DNA from: Lentzea waywayandensis
GTDB taxonomy: Bacteria; Actinomycetota; Actinomycetes; Mycobacteriales; Pseudonocardiaceae
DNA: 64,000 bases
Reading direction: 5' to 3'
Assembly: GCF_900115955.1 (NCBI RefSeq)
Contig: NZ_FOYL01000017.1
Location: 1-64,000 of the forward strand
In this document: positions 43,083 to 51,197 of the stretch, piece after piece
Layout: each line of letters opens with the position of its first letter
Position numbering within the stretch: position 1 is the first letter of the stretch
Made by a program: the position numbers and the translations under genes
The notes under the pieces: model-generated
The model's database searches: none
The model's input: only the letters and a program-made list of their open reading frames with translations
Told to the model about the DNA's origin: nothing

Positions 43083-44245
43083 AACCAGGCTTGGCGGTCT
43101 GACCTGTGCCTCAGGCCGCCGCAGGTTCGTACTCGTTGATCAAGCCGCCGAGTACTCGCCGACGACGAACGGCCCTACAGCCTGATTCTGTGAGCGGGTA
43201 ATCGGGTCGTGGTGGGGCGTGGTGCCACGCTCTGTGTGGCCGTCGGTGGTTGTAATGGGCACCGACTTCAGGTGATGCTCGTTGATGATGAGCAGTCGGT
43301 CGGTGAGCTCTCGCCTTACGGTGCCAACGAACCGCTCGGCGTAGCAGTTGGCCCGTGGACATCGCGGCGGAATCTTCACGACGTCGATGCCGGCGTCAGC
43401 GAGAACAGAATCGAACGACGCCGCGAACTGGCCCGCCCTGTCACGAACCAGGAAGCGAAAGTCGGTCGCCCGATCGTCAAGCGCCATAAGGAGGTTGCGA
43501 GCCTGCTGAGTGGTCCACAGCCCGTCAGGGTTAGAGGTGGTCCCGAGGATGTGGACGTAGCGGGTGCCGACCTCCATCACGAAGAACACGTACACCCGCT
43601 TCAACGTGACGACGCAGTCGACGTGGAAGAAGTCGCACGCCAGCATGCTCGCCGCCTGAGCACGCAGAAACCGCCGCCACGACGTGTCGGAGTCCCGAGT
43701 CGGCGAAGGCGGTATCCGAAGCCGCTTGAGCACACGGCGAACAGTCGACGCCGCCGTCCGGTGGCCGAGCTTGAGCAGCTCACCTTGGATGCGGCGGTAA
43801 CCCCAGCCTGTGTTCTCCCGCGCCATACGCTCGATCAACGCCACGACGGTCTCATCGACCCGCGGTCGCCCAGCCCGGTTCGGGTAGGTCCACTTCTTCG
43901 CGACCAACCGCCGATGCCACCGCAACACAGTGCCCGGAGACACCAACCGGTGCTCCCGCAGCCAGCGAGGTAGTCGCCGCACCAACGCGGCCAGCACAGC
44001 GCGGTCAGCCCGGTCCAACCGCGGACGACCATGAGTACGGCGCAACACCGCGACCTCATGCCGCAACACCAACAACTCGACGTCCTTGGCCGCCGAGGAC
44101 CGGCCGAGCAGAACCAGCCAGCCACCTAGCTTGGCGAAGATGAGGTACAGCAGTCGCAGTGCCACGTCCACGATCATGCCGACCGGACAACAGGGGCCCG
44201 ACCGCCGCAGCTCAACGCATGTGTGCAGAGTTCTGGCACCCCACA
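43070..44245 (-). mobile_element. Insertion sequence with TGTGGGGTGCCA ends
   Basis: TGTGGGGTGCCA begins at 43070 and its reverse complement TGGCACCCCACA ends at 44245, giving a 1176-base element with inverted ends that agree beyond 12 bases apart from one mismatch. It carries one frameshifted integrase-core transposase gene. No target-site duplication flanks it. On the left lies a TetR gene without its start and on the right a methyltransferase gene without its start, so insertion was followed by a deletion. Fragments of related elements are at 12506-12821 and 27735. Confidence 0.8.
43111..44177 (-). pseudogene. Integrase-core (DDE) transposase with frameshift near the C-terminus
   Basis: From the ATG at 44177 ([19 protein letters not shown]) the protein has an HTH region ([40 protein letters not shown]) and an rve catalytic core with the three acids visible in [20 protein letters not shown] and [10 protein letters not shown]. 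After INEHHLKSV the expected [20 protein letters not shown] is read one frame over, ending at about 43111, whereas the original frame runs on to 43140. One or two bases were lost near 43260. The active-site residues precede the shift, so some activity cannot be excluded, but the tail is altered. Confidence 0.75.
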
Positions 44246-44655
44246 GGCCGGACGCGAAGGTGGTCGGAGTCGACCCGGTCAACGGGATGCTCACCATGGC
44301 GAAGGCACTGGTTCCCACCGCGGTCCTGCACCGGTCCACCGCCGAGCGGCTGCCGGTCGACACCGGCGCGATCGATCTCGTGCTCAGCACGACGTCCTTC
44401 GGGCACTGGTCCGACCAGGCCGCGGGCCTGGCTGAAGTGGCCCGTGTCCTCGGCGACGGCGGCCGGTGTCACATCGCCGAGCTGAAGCCGGCCCGGCTGT
44501 TCCGACGCATGTTCTTCCGGCTGCCGGAGTTCCGCACGCCGGAGCAGATGCGCCTGCTCGTCGAGGGTGCGGGCCTCGTGTGCGACGAGGCCACGACGTT
44601 CGGGAACAACATCGTGCTGACCGTGGCGACGACGAGGACCGTCAGGCGGATCTGA
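44246..44655 (+). pseudogene. SAM-dependent methyltransferase, 5'-truncated by the insertion sequence
   Basis: Directly after the IS end the frame reads [20 protein letters not shown], then [20 protein letters not shown] and [20 protein letters not shown]. These are motifs I-post through IV of class I methyltransferases (Methyltransf_11 type). The first glycine-rich SAM loop and everything before it are missing, and no start codon of its own is present. The stop at 44655 overlaps the ACP gene end by 14 bases. Not functional. It once faced the TetR gene across a shared promoter region. Confidence 0.75.
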
Positions 44656-44887
44656 GCCGCTCCTCGGCGATCACGCCGGCCAGTTCCGCCACCGTCTCGG
44701 TGGCCAGGAAGCGCCGCAGGTCGAGCCGCACGCCCCAGTGCGGCTCGACCCTGGCCAGCAACCGCAACGCGGCCATGCTCCCCCACTCGGCCAGCTGCTC
44801 GAACCGGGACGAGCCGGTCACCTCGTGCGGCCGGGTGCCCGACACCTCCGCGACCAGCGGGACGAGGTCCGTCAGCACGTCAGACAT
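44642..44887 (-). CDS. Discrete acyl carrier protein
   Basis: An 81-aa four-helix protein. The phosphopantetheine site is Ser37 in AEWGSMAALRLL; the usual D-S-L is replaced by G-S-M, as in some carrier proteins that serve FkbH enzymes. Its start overlaps the FkbH-like gene stop by 8 bases. In glyceryl-ACP systems such an ACP receives a three-carbon unit from FkbH. It is the last gene of the NRPS operon. Confidence 0.75.
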   Translation of the reverse strand: MSDVLTDLVPLVAEVSGTRPHEVTGSSRFEQLAEWGSMAALRLLARVEPHWGVRLDLRRFLATETVAELAGVIAEERLRSA

Positions 44888-46559
44888 CGGCGTTCTCCCC
44901 CTCTGTCACAGTCGCCCAGGCAGGCCGCAGGGCGGGCGGCGGACGCAACGGCAAGGTGTGGCCGGACGGCACACGAGGGGTGAACCCCGCCGACGGGTAG
45001 AACGCCCCGGCGGGCTGGTTGCGTTCTGTGGCAACAAAAGCGGCGTCCAGCCGTTCGGCACCGGCGGCGATCGCACGGTCCACGACGGCCTGCAGTGCGG
45101 TGTGCTCGACGCCGCGGGAGAACACCCGGCAGCTGAGCACGAAGTTGTCCACCGTCCACGCCTCTTCTCCGCAGCTGACCCAGATCCCGCCGACCACACC
45201 TTCGTCGCCGAACCGATCGGACACGGAGATGGTGAGCAACAACCGATCAGAAGACGCCGAGTACGCACGGGTCTCCGCCTCGGCGTGCGCACCGCGCACC
45301 ATCACGAACTGGTTCGTGCGCAACGACAACTGCACCAGCCTGGGCAGGTCGTACACGGTGGCCTCGCGCACGGACACCACGAGCCGCAAGCCGTTCAGGT
45401 ACTCCTCGGGCGAGCTGAACGCGGCTGAGTCGTGCCGCTCACGCCGTGCCCGGTACAGGTCGGTGCGCGATCGGTCCGTCTCGGTCGTCTCCAGCACGGC
45501 GAAGTGGTCGTCGGCGAACAGCAGGCCGCTGAAGCCGGCCGGGTCTCCGTCCAGCGGCACGACCCGCACCGCGGGCAGGGCCTCGCGCACCAGCTCACGT
45601 TCGAACCTGCTGTCGTCGGCGAAGACGAGCGAATCCAGCCCGACGTTCAGCTCGGCCGCCAGCTCACGCAGATTGGCGTCCTTGGGGCGCCAGTTCACCG
45701 CCCGCACCACGAGGTCCGGCGCCCGCAGCACCATGCCGGGGTGCTCCGCCAGCACCTGGTCCACGACCGCCGCGGAGTTCTTGCTGGCCAACGCGAGCAG
45801 GACCCCTTGGCGTCGCAGAGCCAACGCCCGTCGCTGCAGATCCACGTGCGCGTTGCCGGGGTACGACGAACCCAGCTCGATCCCGGCAACGCCGTCGTCA
45901 CCCACGACGCCGCCCCACAGCGTGTTGTCACCGTCCAGCACGAGCACCTTCGCCGACAACCCCGCCACCGCACGGCAGAACACCGCCGCTTCTCTCGCGT
46001 AAGCCTGTTCCGCCACCGCACTCCACGCCATGCTCGCGTACCGGTACAACCGTTCGTCACGAACCGGCCCGGCCTCATCAGCCAGCAACGCCTCGAAGTC
46101 GAGCACGTGCACCGACGGATGTCGTTCCGCGAGCTCCAGCAGCTCCGAGTTCAGCCGTCGCCACAACCGGCCCAGCGTCGCCCGCCCCCGGTACGACACG
46201 ACGGTGCGCTGCTCCACTCTCGACAGCGGCACGGTGTGCAGCAGTACCGTTCCCCGCCCGGCGACCGCGGACTCCAGCGATGCCAGCCGCGCGCGCACCG
46301 CATCGTCCAGCTCGTCCAGCCGCGTCGGATCCCAGGAAGCCGGGAGGAACGCGCCGTCGTGCACCAGCACGAGGGTCGCGTCGGGGGCGAACCCGGAGAG
46401 CCCGGAGTCCGGCGCGGTCAGCTCCGTCTCGACCTGGCCGAAGGGGCACAGGTGCAGTTCCGACGTGATGCCCGCGCGTTCCAGAGCGGACCGCAGCAGC
46501 GGCACCACACCGTCGGCGGTGAACGTCGCCGCCACCGCGACTCGCAACGGCCGTCTCAT
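44880..46559 (-). CDS. FkbH-like HAD glyceryl-ACP synthase
   Basis: A 559-aa protein. The start ATG at 46559 lies 2 bases after the KAS III-like stop. An SGNH-like N-terminal region precedes the HAD core VLVLDGDNTLWGGVVGDDG with Asp209 and Asp211, the FkbH signature. Further HAD motifs are LALASKNSAA and RPKDANLREL. The C-terminus (SRGVEHTALQAVVDRAIAAG) is the GNAT-like tail usual for the family. FkbH proteins load 1,3-bisphosphoglycerate onto an ACP as a glyceryl thioester with loss of phosphates. With the ACP next door, this should give a glyceryl (or, after oxidation, hydroxymalonyl-type) unit for the product. Confidence 0.85.
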   Translation of the reverse strand: MRRPLRVAVAATFTADGVVPLLRSALERAGITSELHLCPFGQVETELTAPDSGLSGFAPDATLVLVHDGAFLPASWDPTRLDELDDAVRARLASLESAVAGRGTVLLHTVPLSRVEQRTVVSYRGRATLGRLWRRLNSELLELAERHPSVHVLDFEALLADEAGPVRDERLYRYASMAWSAVAEQAYAREAAVFCRAVAGLSAKVLVLDGDNTLWGGVVGDDGVAGIELGSSYPGNAHVDLQRRALALRRQGVLLALASKNSAAVVDQVLAEHPGMVLRAPDLVVRAVNWRPKDANLRELAAELNVGLDSLVFADDSRFERELVREALPAVRVVPLDGDPAGFSGLLFADDHFAVLETTETDRSRTDLYRARRERHDSAAFSSPEEYLNGLRLVVSVREATVYDLPRLVQLSLRTNQFVMVRGAHAEAETRAYSASSDRLLLTISVSDRFGDEGVVGGIWVSCGEEAWTVDNFVLSCRVFSRGVEHTALQAVVDRAIAAGAERLDAAFVATERNQPAGAFYPSAGFTPRVPSGHTLPLRPPPALRPAWATVTEGENADV

Positions 46560-46561
46560 CC

Positions 46562-47563
46562 TCACACCTCGATCAACGTGCAGGTCCAGTGCATTCCGCT
46601 GCCCGTGCTGGTCAGTGCCACGACCTCGCCAGGAGCGACGAGGTCGCGTTCCACCAGCCACGACAGTCCCAGGATCTGGTCCGCGCACCCCAGGTGCCCG
46701 TGCGCGGCGGCCACGTCCGCGTTCACCGCCGACAGCGGCAGGTCCAGCGCCTTCGCCAGGTCACCCAACGCGATCACGTTGTCGTTGAGGTGCACGACCC
46801 GTGCCACGGCGGACACTTCTGCCCGTTTGCACGCCCGCTCGACGACCTCGCGGAGGCGGTCCACGGTCATCCGCCCGAACTCGACCATCGCGCGGACGTC
46901 GTTGTCGAAGAACTCCGCGAGCCGGGTGAAGGGGTCGCGGATCCGCGGCGGCTCACCACCGCCGAACGGCTGGGCCGTCCCGCCTTCGAGCCTGAAGTAG
47001 TCCGCGTAGGTGCCGTCGGTCACCGTCTCGGTCACGAGCCAGCGGAGACCGGGCGAGCTCCTTCGCACCACCACGGCGGCCGCACCGTCGCCGTTGACGC
47101 AGGTGTTGACCGCCATCCGGTTCACATAGGTCTCGCACACCCGGTTCGCGCCGATGATCAACGCGACCTCGTGGTCCGGATGGGTCGCGAACCTTCCCGC
47201 CACGGTGTCGAACGCGGTCACCGCGCCGCCGCACGCCTGGTTGACCAGGATCGCCTCCGCCCGGCTCGCGCCGATCCGGTGCTGGCACGCGGCCGCCGGA
47301 TCCCAGTACAGGTGCTCGGCGACGTCGGAGATCGCCAGCACCACCACGTCCACCTCGGCCGCGGTCACACCCGCCGCGTCCAGTGCCCGTCGTCCCGCCT
47401 CCACGGCCAGATCGGTGATCCCGACGGACGGGCCGGCCCGGTGGAACGTCCCATATCCCCAGCGGGACAGCTGCCGCTGGTCGGTGAGGTACTCGTCGGC
47501 GGCGGCCGCCACCGGGACCGGGTCGCCGAGCGCGACGCCCATCCCCGCCACACCGAAACTCAT
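46562..47563 (-). CDS. KAS III-like condensing or acyl-transfer enzyme
   Basis: A 333-aa thiolase-fold protein. Cys111 in VNQACGGAV is the nucleophile. His258 in VVHLNDN matches the position of the FabH histidine, although the usual PHQAN is changed, and the region where FabH has its asparagine reads AAAHGHLGCAD. Such altered KAS III proteins catalyse acyl transfer to O or N nucleophiles or condense unusual units. Its start overlaps the monooxygenase gene stop (ATGA). It may join the ACP-bound glyceryl or acyl unit to the hydroxamate or peptide part; this is inference. Confidence 0.75.
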   Translation of the reverse strand: MSFGVAGMGVALGDPVPVAAAADEYLTDQRQLSRWGYGTFHRAGPSVGITDLAVEAGRRALDAAGVTAAEVDVVVLAISDVAEHLYWDPAAACQHRIGASRAEAILVNQACGGAVTAFDTVAGRFATHPDHEVALIIGANRVCETYVNRMAVNTCVNGDGAAAVVVRRSSPGLRWLVTETVTDGTYADYFRLEGGTAQPFGGGEPPRIRDPFTRLAEFFDNDVRAMVEFGRMTVDRLREVVERACKRAEVSAVARVVHLNDNVIALGDLAKALDLPLSAVNADVAAAHGHLGCADQILGLSWLVERDLVAPGEVVALTSTGSGMHWTCTLIEV

Positions 47564-49368
47564 GAGCCCGCCACCACGGGCTCCCGCGCCACCGAACCAT
47601 CCACAATGGACCGCGCGATCTCGCCCGCCCGCACGGCCACGGTGGACAGCAGTCCGGAGCTGATGCCGTGCGAGTGCTCGGTGGGCCCCTGCAGGTAGAT
47701 CCGGCACGACACACCCGGCACGGTCCGGACGCGGTAGTCACGGTCCACCACCGGCCGCCCCCGGTCGTCACGCACGCAGTACTCCCCCAGCTCACCCAGC
47801 AATCCGAACACGTCCGCCTCGCGGTAACCCGTGGCACAGACGAGGAAGTCCGCCTCCAGCTCCGACCGTTCCCCGGTCGCCAGCGACACCACGTCGACGA
47901 CCACGCCGTCAGGCAGGGCGCGCACCTTGTCCGCTGTGGACAGGTTGAGCACCTTCAGCCGTCGCTCACCGGTCACGAGCTCCTGATAGCCGCGCCGGTA
48001 CAGCTCCTGGATCAGCTCCAGGTCCACGACCGAGTAGTTGGTGTTGCGGTGGTAGCCGAGCACCCTGTCCTTCACCTCGTCCGGCGCACCGTAGAACGTG
48101 TCCACCGCGGCGGGGTCGAACACCCGGTTCGCGAACGGGCTGTCGTCGGCCGGCGAGTAGCCGTACCGCCCGAACACCGCGCACACCTCGGCGTGCGGAT
48201 AGCGGCGGTGCACGTACTCGACCACCTCGGCCGCGCTCTGCCCGGCGCCGAGCACGACGACCCGGCGCGGCTCCACATCCACTTTCTCCAGCCGCGACAA
48301 CAGTTCGTCGCTGTGCCACACCCGGTCCGACGGCTCCACCCAGGCGGGCAACACCGGCCGCAGCCCGGTCGCGATCACCAGATCCCGGCAGCGCAGCCGC
48401 CTGCCGAGCCGGGTGACGACCTCGACCTCGTCGATGCCCGACGTCCCCGCCACCGGCCGCACGCTGACCACTTCCGCGCCGTAGTCGACCCTCGCGGCGA
48501 AGCGGCTCGCCACCCAGCACATGTAGTCGTTGAACTCGACCCGTGACGGGAACAACGTCTTGTGGTTGATGAACTCCGCCAGCCTGTCCTTGGCGGCCAG
48601 ATAGGACAGGAACCCGAACTCGCTGGTCGGGTTCCGCATCGTCACCAGGTCCTTGAGGAACGACACCTGCACCGTCGCGCCGTCCAGCAGCATGTCGCGG
48701 TGCCAGGCGAAGCCGTCCTGGCGTTCCAGGAAGCGAGCGGTCACGCCGGTCTGTTCGGCGAGCGCGACCGCCAGTGCCAGGTTCGCAGGCCCGAAGCCGA
48801 TGCCGACCACGTCGGCGGCCTCGTCCACCCGCGACCTGATGAGCAGCGCCGCCTTCTTGTGCGGGAACACCACCTCGCCCGCGGGCCGGAAGCCGGCGTT
48901 GCGGAACGCCCGCTGCGACGCGAGGTTCACCACGTTCGGTTCGGCCACCACCTGCTCGCACTCCGGCTCGGCGGCCAGCAGCCCGTCCGCGACCGCCCGC
49001 AGCAGCGCGCTTCCCAGTCCACGCCCGACGTCGGCCGGGTCACCGATCGCCACGTGCACACCCAGGTCGTGCGAGCCCGCCAGGTAGTGCGCGGCAAGCC
49101 GGTCGCGGACCACCCGGTAGATCTCCAGGTACGCCAGCGGACGCCCGTCGTAGCAGGCCACGCACGGCAGCGAGTGATCACCCGCGACCTGCCGCGCCAG
49201 CTCGTCCGCCCACCGCTGCCGTGGCCACGCCTGATCCCAGGCGGAGGCCACGTGCGGCGTGCTCATCCAGTCCGCCACCATCCCGGCGTCCTCCGGGCTC
49301 AGGGGCCGGACGCTCCACGGCGGTGGCAGCACGGGCAACGGCGGTGCGCCGGCCTCGGGATACGTCAT
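47560..49368 (-). CDS. Fused GNAT acyltransferase and N6-lysine/ornithine-type N-monooxygenase
   Basis: A 602-aa protein from ATG 49368 (GGAG 5 bases before); in-frame GTG codons just upstream are less well placed. Residues 1-180 form a siderophore-type GNAT acyltransferase (ADWMSTPHVASAWDQAW, LGVHVAIGDPADVGRGLGSA). Residues 190-590 form an FAD- and NADPH-dependent N-hydroxylase with GIGFGPANLALAVAL (FAD), VVVLGAGQSAAEV (NADPH) and the FLVCATGYREAD motif. Together they should hydroxylate and acylate the side amine of lysine, ornithine or a diamine to make a hydroxamate iron ligand. The two steps are usually on separate proteins, so the fusion gives one-polypeptide building-block synthesis. 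Confidence 0.85.
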   Translation of the reverse strand: MTYPEAGAPPLPVLPPPWSVRPLSPEDAGMVADWMSTPHVASAWDQAWPRQRWADELARQVAGDHSLPCVACYDGRPLAYLEIYRVVRDRLAAHYLAGSHDLGVHVAIGDPADVGRGLGSALLRAVADGLLAAEPECEQVVAEPNVVNLASQRAFRNAGFRPAGEVVFPHKKAALLIRSRVDEAADVVGIGFGPANLALAVALAEQTGVTARFLERQDGFAWHRDMLLDGATVQVSFLKDLVTMRNPTSEFGFLSYLAAKDRLAEFINHKTLFPSRVEFNDYMCWVASRFAARVDYGAEVVSVRPVAGTSGIDEVEVVTRLGRRLRCRDLVIATGLRPVLPAWVEPSDRVWHSDELLSRLEKVDVEPRRVVVLGAGQSAAEVVEYVHRRYPHAEVCAVFGRYGYSPADDSPFANRVFDPAAVDTFYGAPDEVKDRVLGYHRNTNYSVVDLELIQELYRRGYQELVTGERRLKVLNLSTADKVRALPDGVVVDVVSLATGERSELEADFLVCATGYREADVFGLLGELGEYCVRDDRGRPVVDRDYRVRTVPGVSCRIYLQGPTEHSHGISSGLLSTVAVRAGEIARSIVDGSVAREPVVAGS

Positions 49369-49377
49369 CACCACTCC

Positions 49378-50589
49378 TCAGGCTTGTCGCAACGCACGTT
49401 GGCCGAACCCGATCGCCGCCGTCACCAGCACACCCACTCCGCTCACAAGGAACGCCACCGGCGCGCCCGCGCCGACCACCACCGTGCCGACGAGCACCGC
49501 CGACAGCGGGTAGGCCCCCAGCGTCACCGCGGAGAACACCGCCATCACGCGGCCTCGCACCTCCGGTGGCGAGATCTGCTGCAGGATCGTCACGGCCAGG
49601 ATGCTCAGGACTCCGGCGACCACGCCCAGCACGAACATCGCGGCCATCGGCGCGACCGGACCGGGCAGTTGCGGGAACACGATCAGCACAGCGCCGTGCA
49701 CGACCAGCAACGCGACCGCGGCCAGGCCACGCCGGGCGAAACCCCACAGCAGGCCCGCGATCAGGGTGCCCACGAGCAGGCCCGCGCCCTGCGTTCCGAG
49801 CAGCACGCCGAACACCTGCTGGCCGTCGGCAGACCGTTCGTCCGCGAGCACCGGCAGCGCGACGTTCATCGTGCCCGCGGACGCCAGGTGCAGCACGCCC
49901 GCGATCAACGTGATGGACAGGAAGAGCTTTGACCCCTTGACGAAGGCCCAGAGACCACCGGTGCCCTCGTCCGTCCGGACTCCCGGTCGTGACCGGAGGA
50001 ACAGCAGCATGCCTGCCGAGACGGCGAACGTGGCCGCGTCCACCGCGAGCACGACGGTAGGACTGAGCACCGCGCTGGCCAGCCCGCCCACGAACGTGCC
50101 GGCCATGACGGTGAAGACCAGCAGCCCTTCACCGATTGCGTTGCCCGCGGCGAGCTCGTCCTCCGCGACCAGCGCGGGCAGCACCGCCCAGTAGGCGGGC
50201 AGGAACACCCCGTCCAGCGTGCCGAGCAGCACCACGCCGATGCCGAAGTGCAGCAGGTCGAACCCGTCCCCGGAGACCATCACCACCAACCCGGCGAGCA
50301 CCACGGCCCTCGCACCGTCGGCGAAGAGCATCACCGTGCGCGGCTGCCAGCGGTCAGCCAGCCAGCCACCGAGCGGGGAGCCGGCCATGCGGGCGATCCC
50401 CAGGGCGGTGAGCATCGCGGTGAGGTCGGCCGCGTCACCGTGCCGCAGCACCACGAACGGCAGTGCCACGACGAGCAGCATGTCGCCGAACGTGGACAGC
50501 ATCTGACCGCCGACCAGCCACCGGAACTCGGCGTGCCGCAGCGGCCGGAAGACGCCGCGCACGGACACCTCGGGGTTCGCCCGCGTCAT
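49378..50589 (-). CDS. MFS transporter, EntS-like siderophore exporter
   Basis: A 403-aa membrane protein with 12 hydrophobic helices. The loop GGWLADRWQPRTVMLFADGA is the MFS motif A region after helix 2. The overall pattern (LRHAEFRWLVGGQMLSTFGD at the start, ISPPEVRGRVMAVFSAVTLG in the second half) is that of the EntS/enterobactin-exporter group. It most likely exports the finished siderophore. It sits between MbtH and the hydroxamate synthase, with 9 bases to the next gene and 1 base after MbtH. Confidence 0.8.
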   Translation of the reverse strand: MTRANPEVSVRGVFRPLRHAEFRWLVGGQMLSTFGDMLLVVALPFVVLRHGDAADLTAMLTALGIARMAGSPLGGWLADRWQPRTVMLFADGARAVVLAGLVVMVSGDGFDLLHFGIGVVLLGTLDGVFLPAYWAVLPALVAEDELAAGNAIGEGLLVFTVMAGTFVGGLASAVLSPTVVLAVDAATFAVSAGMLLFLRSRPGVRTDEGTGGLWAFVKGSKLFLSITLIAGVLHLASAGTMNVALPVLADERSADGQQVFGVLLGTQGAGLLVGTLIAGLLWGFARRGLAAVALLVVHGAVLIVFPQLPGPVAPMAAMFVLGVVAGVLSILAVTILQQISPPEVRGRVMAVFSAVTLGAYPLSAVLVGTVVVGAGAPVAFLVSGVGVLVTAAIGFGQRALRQA

Positions 50590-50590
50590 C

Positions 50591-50797
50591 TCACAGCCCC
50601 GCTTCCGCCATGTGCCTGCGCAAGCTGAGCGGACGCATGTCGGTCCAGACCTCGTCGATGTGCGCGAGGCAGGTCTGCTTGTCCCCGCTCACGCCGACCT
50701 CGCGCCATCCCTCCGGCACTTCGCGGCCGACGGGCCAGATCGAGTACTGCTCCTCGTCGTTGATCACGACTGTGTAGTGGTCGTCCTGCTCAGACAT
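50591..50797 (-). CDS. MbtH-like NRPS helper protein
   Basis: A 68-aa protein with the full MbtH signature: [44 protein letters not shown]. MbtH proteins bind and stabilise adenylation domains, so it should be needed by the NRPS modules upstream. The ATG at 50797 overlaps the stop of the small membrane protein gene by 8 bases. Confidence 0.95.
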   Translation of the reverse strand: MSEQDDHYTVVINDEEQYSIWPVGREVPEGWREVGVSGDKQTCLAHIDEVWTDMRPLSLRRHMAEAGL

Positions 50798-51197
50798 GCT
50801 GTGCCTCCACGGCTTCCACGGATTCGTCCTGCTCTGCGATAGCTTCTGGTTCGGAGCGGCGAAGTCGCCGCACCACGCCGCCGACCCAGCTCCCCGCCAA
50901 CGCCAGCAACAGCGCGTACACCAGGGACACCCCAACCACGGCCCAGCCGAGGCCACGGGTGTTGAGCGCCATGGCGGCCACGAGATCGCCGACCGCGCTC
51001 ATCCGCGTTCCCGCCTGTGCCACCATCGACGCGCCCCAGGCGACCGCTGTGCCCGCGAGCACCGCAAGGAGCACCCGCTTGCCCGCGAACCGGTACACCA
51101 CCAGTGCGGCCACCAGAGCCGTCACCCACCACCAGCCCACCAGCAGGGCCGCCGCGTCCAGCGCCGCCACCGCGACGGCAACGATCACCACCCTCAT
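50790..51197 (-). CDS. Small membrane protein with four helices
   Basis: A 135-aa protein with hydrophobic segments [49 protein letters not shown] and [20 protein letters not shown], and a charged acidic tail. No family is recognised. The ATG at 51197 overlaps the acylase stop (ATGA) and its own stop overlaps MbtH, so it is made with them. It could hold the acylase or exporter step at the membrane; this is a guess from position. Confidence 0.6.
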   Translation of the reverse strand: MRVVIVAVAVAALDAAALLVGWWWVTALVAALVVYRFAGKRVLLAVLAGTAVAWGASMVAQAGTRMSAVGDLVAAMALNTRGLGWAVVGVSLVYALLLALAGSWVGGVVRRLRRSEPEAIAEQDESVEAVEAQHV

